DNA of 64,000 nucleotides, taken from Pseudeuparius sepicola. Lineage: Eukaryota; Arthropoda; Insecta; Coleoptera; Anthribidae. The position numbers were made by a program, and so were the translations under genes. Location: assembly GCA_963920635.1 (NCBI GenBank), contig OY987301.1, positions 53,822,560-53,886,559 of the forward strand, given 5' to 3'. The notes below the pieces were generated by a model. The model worked only from the letters and a program-made list of their open reading frames with translations, was not told the DNA's origin and made no database searches. Of the stretch, positions 31,941-42,073 are shown piece by piece (within the stretch, counting starts at the first letter, position 1; each line of letters begins with the position of its first letter).

Positions 31941-32168
31941 TATAAGGTTGTGCATCTTGTTTTAATATTATTTTATATTGAAAAGGAACCTTTCCCGTAC
32001 CATCAAATATTCCACCCTTTTTATTAAATTCATACGAATGCATGTTTTTAAACCTAATATTGGAATATTATCTGTATCGACAAGGTATACCTTAATAATG
32101 TACCGAGCCCCATTAACGAAGCACTCGAATACAGCATAACCTATACATTTTAACTGTTTTTTCCATAT
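31941..32168 (-). pseudogene. pol: Gypsy C protease, C-terminal part
   Basis: The minus strand reads FECFVNGARYIIKVYLVDTD, IPILGLKTCIRMNLIKRVEY and, in another frame, FDGTGKVPFQYKIILKQDAQ. This is the flap and C-terminal part of the protease plus the linker to RT. Its N-terminal half with the active site is at 40209-40331, across Gypsy D. Confidence 0.75.
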
Positions 32169-32684
32169 TGTACTGTATCTCAACAATCACAGACCAAAAT
32201 CGTTGCCTTGGTTACCAACTTTATCGTTTAGCCTTCAAAAATCACAAATAAACTTGTCAGATTACTGTCACTGGCCAAGAATTTTCTTTCTGCTCCAAAA
32301 TTCGCACAAAATCACTTTCTAACCTTTCCCTTCCTCCAGGCCCAATTCTCAGGGCTTATATACTCAAAAGGAAGACTGGAGAATACTCTAGAATATTCCT
32401 GGCCAATGATAGTTCACAAATCATAAAGTTCCAGCAAACTTTCTAGAAAGTTATGGAAGCTTTACAGGGAAAACAATTAAACTAAAGGAAAATGGGGCCC
32501 TGGGGGCCTCAGGCCAACAGATATATGACGGAAAATGCCTCTACATTAATTACAAAAATATAAAACTGTAAGTAGAACACCCAAACTTAACATTTATCTG
32601 CTAAATCTTTTAGTAGGTTAGAAAACCGTGCAGACATATTCCTTGAAAGCTAATATAACATCTTTAGAGGTATTTTTCGTTACA
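32169..32684 (-). repeat. 3' LTR of Gypsy D
   Basis: 516 bp, TGTAACG..CAGTACA on the minus strand. It matches the 5' LTR with an additional segment of about 41 bp near its U5 end. Confidence 0.9.
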
Positions 32685-32796
32685 CTGCCCCCCTCTAACA
32701 TTTGATCGTCCCGATCAAGTTATATGACCTTCATCTATCTTCTCATGGTACGCAGACAACCTGACGATATTTAATATCTTTATCTTTGCTGTTGTT

Positions 32797-32830
32797 GTTA
32801 TACGATAAACGATGTCGTTTATCGTATAAC
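32797..32830. repeat. perfect 16-bp inverted repeat before the D polypurine tract
   Basis: GTTATACGATAAACGA and its exact inverse are separated by two bases. It lies between the last integrase codons and the 3' LTR of Gypsy D. Confidence 0.85.
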
Positions 32831-32831
32831 A

Positions 32832-34327
32832 TTAATGATGATTAATCTTGTTCACGACGATGTATGGTCCTTCCCAACTTCTATCGAGTTTCGGAGACCG
32901 ACCTTTTGTTCGCTTGGGATTGTATAACCACACTTTGTCACCCACATTAAATTCAACACTGGTTACTTTCAGATCGTAGCGGATCTTCATCTTGTCACTT
33001 TCTTGATGCAACTTCTGGCGAACGTCTTCATGAACCAACTGGAGTCGCTCTCTCAGGTGACTCATGTAGTCATCAGTAGATTCTGGATTTTCTGGTCGAC
33101 CGGTTATGATGTCGATAGGGAGCCTTAGATTGTCTCCGAAAATAATCTGAGCTGGAGACTTTCCTGTGGATTCATGCACAGCGGAACGGTAGGACAATAG
33201 AAAAGGTGGTACGCATGTGTCCCAATTACTTTGTTTCTGATTCACTACCATCTTCAGGTATGTTTCTAAAGTCTTATTGAACCGTTCCACCATACCATCA
33301 GACTGGGGGTGCAGGGGTGTTGTTCTTGTCTTGGAAATCCCTAGCAGGCGGCAGACATTTTGGAATACCTCCGACTCAAAATTGCGGCCCTGATCAGAGT
33401 GTATTCTCTTGGGACACCAAAACGACATATCCAATTTTGGAACAGGACCTCTGCGACTGTAGTGGCCTCTTGGTTGGGGATTGGATAAACTTCTGGCCAT
33501 TTGCTGAAGTAGTCCATGACGACTAACACATAACGGTTGCCAGATTCGCTGGTTGGGAACGGTCCCGCTACGTCGATGGCAATCCTTTCAAAAGGAGCTC
33601 CAACCAGGTATTGCATCATTTTACCCCTGTTAATAGTTTTTATTCCTTTCGCTGAAGCACATTCTTCACACCGGCGGCACCACTCTTCGACATCTTCCCG
33701 AGAATTTACCCAGTAAAACCTCTCTCTAACTTTATTTAAGGTCTTACTAATGCCAAAGTGTCCACCTCCAACGCCTTTGTGCACGGCTTTCAGGACCTCC
33801 GACACTCTCTTCTTGGGAAGTACTGTCAGAAATAGCTTTTCTCTTCCATCTGGACTTTCCCAAACTCTCTTTAGTATACCATCTTTAATTACTAACGAGT
33901 CCCATTGTGCCCAGTATGCCTTCAACTCTGGTGATTTGTCCGAAACATCTTTCCATTCAGGTTTGGATATATGTCTTAATTTTAGGTCAAATATTATACC
34001 GAATATGGGATCTTCGCTTTGCTCTCTGGCGATGACTTCCGAATCCCAATTTTCAGGTCCACGGACAGTAGTTCGTTTACATAAAATTAGGTCCGGGTTT
34101 TCTCTTAATTCCTGTCGACTACAGTGATGACAGTCTTCATTACAGGGTCTTCTTGACAATGCATCAGCATTCTTATGGTTGTCCCCTTTGCGGTGTTCCA
34201 CTTTGAAGTCATATTCCTGCAGCCTTTGAAGCCATCTTGCCACTTGTCCTTCTGGGTTCTTGAACTGGAATAGCCCTTTTAGTGATCTGTTCTTAATATG
34301 AAAGGTTGGCCATATGGAAATGTTCAA
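32832..34327 (-). pseudogene. pol: Gypsy D Pol: RNase H end and integrase
   Basis: The first frame (to 33341) has the RNase H end (KGDNHKNADALSRRPC), the HHCC finger (HKGVGGGHFG .. CRRCEEC) and the first Asp of the core (RIAIDVAGPF). A frameshift near 33400 moves to the second frame with IHSDQGRNFESEV, TPLHPQSDGMVERFNKTLE and the GPY-like end KVWLYNPKR..SWEGPY. All three DDE residues are visible but in different frames. Confidence 0.85.
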
Positions 34328-36221
34328 TGGTCTTGACCACTGCTAGCAGTTCACTTCTTGTCACGCAGTAGTTTCTCTCTGGCTTTGACAGAGTTTTACT
34401 GAAGTAGGCAATAACTTTTTCTTGCCTTTCTTGCTCCTGGGACAGCACTGCTCCAACAGCAAAGTTGCTGGCATCTGTATCCACGATGAATGTCTTTCCA
34501 GGAACGGGAAAAGTCAAAATCGGCGAAGAACATAAAGCTTTCTTCAAGGTCTGAAATGCTTCTTCACAATCTGAGGTCCACATATAATCGATCCCATCCT
34601 CTGTGAGCTTATGCAGCGGCCTGGCTATGTGTGCAAAGTTTGGGACGAATTTCCTGTAATAAGTGCACAGGCCCAGGAAGCTCCTTAGTTCATGTTTATC
34701 TTTCGGTGGCGGCCATTTTTCAATCGTCTCTATCTTTTCTGGGTCTGTTTTAACTCCTTGCTCTGAAATTACATGCCCCAAATATCTAACTTCCTTCTTG
34801 AAGAAACAGCATTTCTTTGGGCTTAGTTTTAGGTTAGCTTCTCGTAACTTTTGGAATACCTCTCGGATATTCTTCAAGTGATCTTCAAATGTTGTTCCCA
34901 AAATAATGCCATCATCCAGATATACTAGACAAGTTTTCCATGTCATACCTCTTAGCACAGACTCCATGAGCCTCTCAAAGGTTGCTGGTGCATTACAGAG
35001 GCCAAATGGCATAACATTAAATTGCCATAAACCTATACCAGTATAAAATGCAGTTTTCTCTTTATCCTGAGTGTGCATTTCGACTTGCCAGTTCCCACTC
35101 TTCAAGTCCAACGTGGAAAACCATTTCGAACCAGATAGAGTGTCTAAAGTGTCATCTATTCTGGGTAGAGTGTAGCTGTCCTTCTTGGTGACGCCATTTA
35201 ACCGTCGATAGTCTACGCAGAACCTCATAGAACCATCCTTCTTCTTCACTAGAACAACTGGAGAAGTCCATGGGCTCTGTGACGGTTCAATGATTCTCTG
35301 TTGTTCCATTTCCTTCATCATAGCTGAGACCTCTTCTTGCTTAGCAAGGGGTATCCTTCGAGGAGCCTGTTTGATCGGAAGGCTATTACCAGTATTTATC
35401 CTGTGCTGTACTAAACCTGTCCTTCCAAAATCGCATTCAGACGTAGCAAACACATCACGATTTTCTTCAATCAGTTTTCGCAGTTGGTACTGCTGCTCCA
35501 TTGTTAAGTAAGCAGCGGCTTCTCCGACCATCTTCTTCAGACTCTCTGGTAGGGGCTGTGGAACTTGCTGTAGTGCAACCTGATTTCTCATAACTGCCTG
35601 AACTTCATGGCATAACCCAATCTTTTCGCCCTTGCTCAAATTTTGATCATAGTTCTTCAGGTTAGCAATCCGCACAAATATTACACGCCCTTTTTTGGTG
35701 GTCAGCGTCTTCGCAGGAAATATACCTCTTTTATACAGTCCGCATTCTTCTTCGGGTTCCACAATAATTGTTTCGCCATTCAGTCCATCGTAGGTGGCCT
35801 TGATAACCTTTTCTGAATTAGCCGGAACCGTGGTATCTTCATAAGCGGTCACAGTTCGGGTAGTGTTGCCAGCCATGTTAGGACGTGTCATCAGAATCTC
35901 TTCTGTCTTTGTCCTCAAAATCCTCTCGTGAACTTCTTTCTTGAACCGCTGTTCACGCATGAGATCTAATCCTAATATGACATCGTCGGTTATTTCGGCC
36001 ACAAGGACTCTGTGCTTGAACTTAGTAGAGCCTATGGTTATAAAGGCGTCGTGCTCTCCTGTAACTGGGATTTCTTCACCATTTGCCAATTCCACGATGT
36101 AGTTTGGTGGTGGTGCAATCCTGCAGAGGGCTATGATGTTCGGCCTCACGATGCTATGGCTAAAACCAGTGTCCACCACAATGTCACATTCCCGGCCGCA
36201 GATCTTTCCTGGTATTACCAA
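34293..36221 (-). pseudogene. pol: Gypsy D protease, reverse transcriptase and RNase H
   Basis: A 642-codon frame. It starts MVIPGKICGRECDIVVDTGF with the DTG protease site and continues with a long linker. RT follows (QSPWTSPVVLVKKKDG, FSTLDLKSGNWQVEM, MPFGLCNAPATFERL, VYLDDGIIL) with the RNase H start (IVDTDASNFAVGAVLSQ, AYFSKTLSKPERNY). The frame breaks at LLAVVKTIEHFHMANLSY, where a small deletion joins it to the next block. The catalytic RT Asp pair is present. The part from 35013 onward is duplicated in inverse orientation at 38460-39668. Confidence 0.9.
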
Positions 36222-36299
36222 GCTGTCTCCGGAATTCGGCAGCCGGTTAAGTTTTATCCTAATAGGTGGGGCTTGGAGTTTTCCTGCTTCTCACCGTCA

Positions 36300-36368
36300 A
36301 CAGGATTGTGGCACTGGCGTTTCAAATGCCCCTCAACTCCGCAGTTCCAACAGCGACAGCAGCATTGA
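36300..36368 (-). pseudogene. gag: Gypsy D Gag zinc knuckle (end of a truncated gag)
   Basis: CRCWNCGVEGHLKRQCHNPV gives a C-x2-C-x4-H-x4-C knuckle. Upstream gag is absent: hAT-derived sequence joins immediately before it. Confidence 0.8.
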
Positions 36369-36486
36369 TTTAAATCGCGATTTTAATCGTTTGATTAAAA
36401 TAAAAAATCATTTGATTTAAATCAAAATTTAAATGTAGTTATATTATGTAAAAAACACGCCACTGGCTGTGTAACTGAAAAGGAAA

Positions 36487-36653
36487 TGAGCATACATAAG
36501 CAACTGCATACTGCAGTAGCATCTTCAGCAGGAGTAGAGCGTATAATTTCATCTTTTAATGTGGTTAATAGGAAATTAGGAAATAAGCTAGGTACCGAGA
36601 AGTCTGCAAAACTTGTCTTTCTGCTGAAATCCTTAAATAAAAAACATAAGTAA
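36487..36653 (+). pseudogene. hAT transposase C-terminal dimerisation fragment
   Basis: It reads ASSAGVERIISSFNVVNRKL, then LGTEKSAKLVFLLKSLN and a stop, the conserved C-terminal hAT dimerisation motif (S-S-A-x-x-E-R). Palindromic AT-rich TTTAAATC motifs nearby (36369-36430) may be old hAT ends. It belongs to the left arm of the palindrome; the inverse copy is at 38028-38194. Confidence 0.75.
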
Positions 36654-36751
36654 AACGTTTTCATTATCTATTTATACGTTTAAAAAAATCAAAGAAAATT
36701 TCCTAATAAAATAATAAAAAGAAAACCACTTTAAACAAAAAATTATATGTA

Positions 36752-37929
36752 CAGGGTGTAACTAAACTGATGGTCAAAAATGAAACCACGTATTCTTGGA
36801 GTCAAAATAAGGGCACTTCTCATATATTTTTTTCTCCTACGGACCATCGTTTTTTTATACAGAGCGTAGAAGTTTGGAGAAAAATACACATATTTCTTAG
36901 TATTTGGCGTGTCACATGAGCAGATGTGCCGTCAAACTTAACGTTGACATGAAGCTTCTGAGGCTCCTAGTTGCGGAGATACAGGGTGTTAGTAAAATTA
37001 ATTACTTCAGAAAAATATGAATACCCTGTATAATCGCATTTTTTTAATTTGTTTTGAGTGGTGAATAGAATGGTTAACAAAAAGTATCTCTTAGTATTTT
37101 TTCATGTTCGCAGCCGTTTCTAAATTATTTTTAAAGAACGGCAACGGCAACGGCAATGAACAATAGTCACTTTAAGAATAAATCTAGCAATCTGTGGATG
37201 TCAATTAAAATTTATTTAACAAAATACAAACGCAAAAATAATAATAAAAGAAATGTATTGCTATTAGAAAATTAAATTATTAAATGTTCGTCTCTCAATA
37301 CACGCAACTATGCGTTTCCGCATGTTTATTATTGCCATTCGCAAGTCCATAGCAAAAGTGCATATCAGTCAATTCTTCAAATGAAAATATAATTTTTGAA
37401 AATATTGATACTAAGGTGCAAAGTTGGCAGCTAAATGATTCAAATAATGCCAAGTTTAATTGACATCCACAGATTGTTAGATTTATTCTTAAAATGACTT
37501 TTTTATTGCAGCATTGCCGTTCTTTGAAAATAATTAAAAAACGGCTGAGAATATGAAAAAATACTAAGAGATACTTTTTGTTAACCATTGAATTTACCAT
37601 TCAAAACAAATTTAAAAAATGCGATTATACAGGGTATTCATATTTTTCTGAACTAATTAAATTTAATACCACTCTGTATCTCCGCAAGTGGGGGCGTCAC
37701 AAGCTTAAATTTAACAACTCATCCGCTCATGTGACACGCCAAGTTTGAAGAAAATATCTCGTCTACTTCTAGAAATACTAAGAAATATGTGTATTTTTCT
37801 GTAAATTTCTACGCTCTGTATAAAAAAAAACTATGGCCTGTAGGAGAAAAAAATATATAAAGAAGTGCCCTTATTTTGACTCCAAGAATACGTGGTTTCA
37901 TTTTTGACCATCAGTTTAGTTACACCCTG
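36752..37929. mobile_element. long-TIR DNA transposon F at the palindrome centre
   Basis: Inverted arms of about 456 and 473 bp (36752-37207 and 37457-37929) begin CAGGGTGTAACTAAACTGAT and are flanked by TA. The loop of about 250 bp has no recognised coding. The arms differ from each other clearly more than the outer palindrome arms do. Confidence 0.85.
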
Positions 37930-38027
37930 TATATATAATTTTTTGTTTAAAGTGGTTTTCTTTTTATTATTTTATTAGGAAATTATCTTTGATTTTTTTA
38001 AACGTATAAATAGATAATGAAAACGTT

Positions 38028-38194
38028 TTACTTATGTTTTTTATTTAAGGATTTCAGCAGAAAGACAAGTTTTGCAGACTTCTCGGTACCTAGCTTATTT
38101 CCTAATTTCCTATGAACCACATTAAAAGATGAAATGATACGCTCTACTCCTGCTGAAGATGCTACTGCAGTATGCAGTTGCTTATGTATGCTCA
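38028..38194 (-). pseudogene. hAT transposase C-terminal fragment, inverse copy
   Basis: Mirror of 36487-36653 within the right arm of the palindrome, with a few substitutions. Confidence 0.75.
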
Positions 38195-38312
38195 TTTCCT
38201 TTTCAGTTACACAGCCAGTGGCGTGTTTTTTACATAATATAACTACATTTAAATTTTGATTTAAATCAAATGATTTTTTATTTTAATCAAACGATTAAAA
38301 TCGCGATTTAAA

Positions 38313-39668
38313 TCAATGCTGCTGTCGCTGTTGGAACTGCGGAGTTGAGGGACATTTGAAACGCCAGTGCTCCAATCCTGTTGACGGTGAGAAGCAGGAA
38401 AACTCTAAGCCCCACCTATTAGGATAAAACTTAACCGGCTGCCGAATTCCGGAGACAGCTTGGTAATACCAGGAAAGATCTGCGGCCGGGAATGTGACAT
38501 TGTGGTGGACACTGGTTTTAGCCATAGCATCGTGAGGCCGAACATCATAGCCCTCTGCAGGATTGCACCATCACCAAACTACATCGTGGAATTGGCAAAT
38601 GGTGAAGAAATCCCAGTTACAGGAGAGCACGACGCCTTTATAACCATAGGCTCTACTAAGTTCAAGCACAGAGTCCTTGTGGCCGAAATAACCGACGATG
38701 TCATATTAGGATTAGATGTCATGCGTGAACAGCGGTTCAAGATAGAAGTTCACGAGAGGATTTTGAGGAAAAAGACAGAGGAGATTCTGATGACACGTCC
38801 TAACATGGCTGGCAACACTACCCGAACTGTGACCGCTTATGAAGATACCACGGTTCCGGCTAATTCAGAAAAGGTTATCAAGGCCACCTACGATGGACTG
38901 AATGGCGAAATAATTATTGTGGAACCCGAAGAAGAATGCGGACTGTATAAAAGAGGTATATTTCCTGCGAAGACGCTGACCACCAAAAGAGGGCGTGTAA
39001 TATTTGTGCGGATTGCTAACCTGAAGAACTATGATCAAAATTTGAGCAAGGGCGAAAAGATTGGGTTATGCCATGAAGTTCAGGCAGTTATGAGAAATCA
39101 GGTTGCACCACAGCAAGTTCCACAGCCCCTACCAGAGAGTCTGAAGAAGATGGTCGGAGAAGCCGCTGCTTACTTAACAATGGAGCAGCAGTACCAACTG
39201 CGAAAACTGATTGAAGAAAATCGTGATGTGTTTGCTACGTCTGAATGCGATTTTGGAAGGACAGGTTTAGTACAGCACAGGATAAATACTGGTAATAGCC
39301 TTCCGATCAAACAGGCTCCTCGAAGGATACCCCTTGCTAAGTAAGAAGAGGTCTCAGCTATGATGAAGGAAATGGAACAACAGAGAATCATTGAGCCGTC
39401 ACAGAGCCCATGGACTTCTCCATTTGTCCTAGTGAAGAAGAAGGCGGGTTCTATGAGGTTCTGCGTAGACTATCGACGGTTAAATGGCGTCACCAAGAAG
39501 GACAGCTACACTCTACCCAGAATAGATGACACTTTAGACACTCTATCTGGTTCGAAATGGTTTTCCACGTTGGACTTGAAGAGTGGGAACTGGCAAGTCG
39601 AAATGCACACTCAGAATAAAGAGAAAACTGCATTTTCTACTGGTATAGGTTTATGGCAATTTAATGTT
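38313..39668 (+). pseudogene. pol: inverted duplicate of Gypsy D gag end, protease and RT
   Basis: Plus-strand copy of the zinc knuckle (38316 onward), the protease from MVIPGKICG (38460) and RT up to GIGLWQFNV. Over the shared 294 protease-linker codons I count seven amino-acid differences from the left copy. A C-to-T change makes a stop at 39342-39344 before the RT entry. The RT catalytic YLDD block lies beyond the duplicated part. It sits where gag should be, so it cannot be expressed as normal Pol. Confidence 0.9.
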
Positions 39669-39710
39669 TAATTTTAATCAAAGCAACCCTGCCTCGGGGT
39701 CCTCTTGAAA

Positions 39711-39727
39711 TCGTGCTTCTGACACCA
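39711..39727 (-). promoter_or_regulatory. primer-binding site of Gypsy D (tRNA-Leu type)
   Basis: TGGTGTCAGAAGCACGA on the minus strand, 2 nt after the 5' LTR end, fits the CTTCTGACACCA end of a leucine tRNA; the inner bases differ from those of A and B. Confidence 0.75.
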
Positions 39728-39729
39728 AA

Positions 39730-40204
39730 TGTACTGTATCTCAACAATCAGCCTTCAAAAATCACAAATAAACTTGTCAGATTACTGTCAGTGTCCAAGA
39801 ATATTCTTTCTGCTCCAAAATTCGAAAAAAATTACTTTCTAACCTTTCCCTTCCTCCAGGCCCAATTCTCAGGGCTTATATACTCAAAAGGAAGACTGGA
39901 GAATACTTTAGAATATTCCTGGCCAATGATAGTTCACAAATCATAAAGTTCCAGCAAACTTTCTAGAAAGTTATGGAAGCTTTACAGGGAAAACAATAAA
40001 TCTAAAGGAAAATTGGGCCCTGGGGGCCTCAGGCCAACAAATATATGACGGAAAATGCCTCTAAATTAATTACAAAAATATAAAACTGTAAGTAGAATAC
40101 CCAAACTTAAAATTTATCTGCTAAATCTTTGAGTAGGTTAGAAAACCGTGCAAACATATTCCTTGAAAGCTAATATAACATCTTTAGAGGCATTTTTCGT
40201 TACA
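39730..40204 (-). repeat. 5' LTR of Gypsy D
   Basis: 475 bp with TG..CA ends and a TATATAAG promoter-like box (39875-39882, minus strand). Any transcript started here would run through the giant palindrome. Confidence 0.9.
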
Positions 40205-40680
40205 ATATGTTATTATGGCAGCACCTGAGTTAACTATATATTCTCTTTTTCAAAACCTAATTTTTCATACACCTTAATCGGCATACAGTTACAGTTTGCT
40301 CCTGAATCTAATTTAAATTTTAGACTCTTTATTAATTAATTATAACTGGTACAGTCCATATCATATTATTATCAGACAACTCATCATCTAAACTACAAAC
40401 ATCCAGTTCAAGACTATCAACAAATGGTAAATCATCAACATCAGCATTATTATTATTATTTAAATCATTATTTACATCAGAATGATTATCTACTATACGA
40501 TGATTAAGGTTTCTGTTTGTGAATACTCTTTGGTTATTATTTTTAAGTTTACAACCTACCACAAAATGATTTAGTCCATGACAGTGGTTACAAATCTTGC
40601 CATAGGCTGGACAGTTTCTTGGACCATGTTGACGACAACATTTTAAAAAGTTATACAAAAAAATTCGAATTTACACTAAC
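40205..40680 (-). pseudogene. gag-pol: Gypsy C Gag zinc knuckles and protease start
   Basis: The minus strand has CCRQHGPRNC and CNHCHGLNHFVVGC knuckles, an Asn/Asp-rich linker, and in the next frame the protease site KLDSGANCNCMPIKVYEKLG. Gypsy D cuts it immediately after. The other half of protease is at 31941-32168. Confidence 0.85.
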
Positions 40681-40975
40681 CTTACTAGAGCGCCAAGAGC
40701 GCTGGACAAATGTGGGTTCACGGCATTGCTCCTAAACAGCTTTATACGTGTGATTTACTAATTGTCCTACCCTCACTGGGATTACTACGGTTTTCTAGGG
40801 TTTTCCGTAGTACTTGAGCGAATGCTATCCTAGTTTTATCGGGAAAAAAGTCGGCCCTAGCCGCAAATGGAAACGAAGACAAAATACTAGTAATTGCCCC
40901 CTTCCCCCGCACAAGCATGTGGTTGCTTCTGGGGTACTCCTAGTTTAGAGTATTGTGACGGTGAGAATTATTATT
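40681..40975. other. unclassified 300-bp insert ending in (ATT)n
   Basis: Not part of Gypsy C gag. It ends in TAGTTTAGAGTATTGTGACG followed by GTGAGAA and (ATT)n, the same unit as the tandem copies at 47028-47161. It may be a SINE-like retroposon; I could not find convincing Pol III boxes. Confidence 0.4.
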
Positions 40976-42058
40976 ATTATATCGACTTAGCCAAAAGGCA
41001 TTCGCACTCCCTCTACGGGGAACATTTACTCAGATCCCGGGTATCCCGGATACCACAAGGATCTCATGCATGGACCTGTAAAGATTGTCAGTTAGACCCA
41101 GCTCTTTGATGTTTCTCAGCAAACTTTTTGGTATAACACCAGTTGTTGACATGATGATTAGAATCGTCTGAACGTTCTCCATTTCCCATTGCCTTCTAAT
41201 TCGTTTTTCTAAGTCTCTGTACTTCGCAATCTTCTTGACTCGCTTCACACGCAGGTTGTTGTTGTTCGGGATGGCCACATCAATCAGAGTTGCCTTCCTA
41301 GAAATTTTATCAACTATAATAAGGTCCGGTCTGTTATGGGCAACTCGTTGATCTGTCAGAACTGTACGATCCCAGTACATCTTGTAGTTGTAGTTGCTGT
41401 TTTCAAGAACAGGCTCCGGTGTGTAGCGGTAATATGGGACCCTCTCTGCCTGCACAAGCAGTAGTTTTTCCGCCAGTTCCTGGAAACCGAATCGTGTCGT
41501 TCCTTATATTCCGTTGATGCGAATATCTGACATCGTCCTGTTATGTGCTGGATTGTTTCTGAAGTTGGGCACCCGTATCTGCATCATCATCCACTACCGA
41601 TGCATCTCCTACAATGAATTTTAGGTAGTTGCGAGTTGGTATAACCTGATCTTGTATGGCCTGTAAGAAGCCTTCCGTCTCGGGGAACATTCGTCCCGAG
41701 GTCAGCCAATAGTTCGACGCTAATTTGTCGACATGTTCCTGGTTAACCTCATTAGGATGCCTCCCGTGCAGCGGCTTCTCCAACCACCTCTAGTTTATCA
41801 TTGTCGGTTCGGTGGTGATTTTGATGCTCGCGTTCCGTCAGACGTAGCGGTGTTGAGACGTCTGCTCCCCATATAGCCTTATGTAGTGTGGAGCTGTTGG
41901 CTTGCCTGTGGAAATAATTACGCAGATTTAATATTTGTTGGTCCAATTGCTTGTTGAGGTCTGCCAATCCTCTTCCACCTAGTTGACGTGGCAGAGTTGT
42001 TCTTTCTACGGCGCTACGGGGATGATGTTTATGAGCCTTTGTCAGTAGTGTCCTAACT
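40976..42058 (-). mobile_element. R4/Dong-like LINE, copy 2 (5'-truncated)
   Basis: The same 3' end as copies 1 and 3, next to (ATT)n. About 115 bp near the 3' end are missing relative to copy 3 (the sequence jumps after GGATCT). The coding part has frames 41752-42120, 41541-41783 and 41030-41455, containing the CCHC and PD..D nuclease motifs in pieces. The 5' truncation abuts the (ATT)n at the 3' end of copy 3. Confidence 0.85.
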
Positions 42059-42073
42059 TTATTATTATTATAT

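Larger units (their letters stand above)
35013..37207. repeat. giant palindrome in Gypsy D, left arm
   Basis: It runs from inside RT through protease, gag zinc knuckle, hAT debris and half of transposon F. It pairs in inverse orientation with 37457-39668 across a spacer of about 250 bp. The two arms differ by scattered substitutions. Confidence 0.9.
37457..39668. repeat. giant palindrome in Gypsy D, right arm
   Basis: Inverse copy of 35013-37207. It ends within RT at AATGTT, where the sequence switches to the short 5' leader of Gypsy D. Confidence 0.9.
32169..40204 (-). mobile_element. Ty3/Gypsy element D with internal giant palindrome
   Basis: LTRs at 32169-32684 and 39730-40204 are flanked by ATAT on both sides (32165-32168 and 40205-40208). 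The minus strand has an intact-looking PBS at the right and a polypurine tract (AGAGGGGGGCAG) at the left. Between them lie integrase, RT and protease, then a truncated gag end, hAT and TIR-transposon debris, and then an inverted copy of gag end-protease-RT on the plus strand. Gag proper is missing. Confidence 0.9.

Noticed and set aside
36422..36664. 80-codon minus-strand frame
   Set aside because: Antisense shadow of the hAT transposase C-terminal fragment on the plus strand.
35013..39668. Palindrome as a simple assembly or library artefact
   Set aside because: The arms differ by scattered substitutions, including a stop codon in one arm only, and the core transposon arms differ more than the outer arms. 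An artefact would give the same sequence in both. Long-read confirmation is still desirable.
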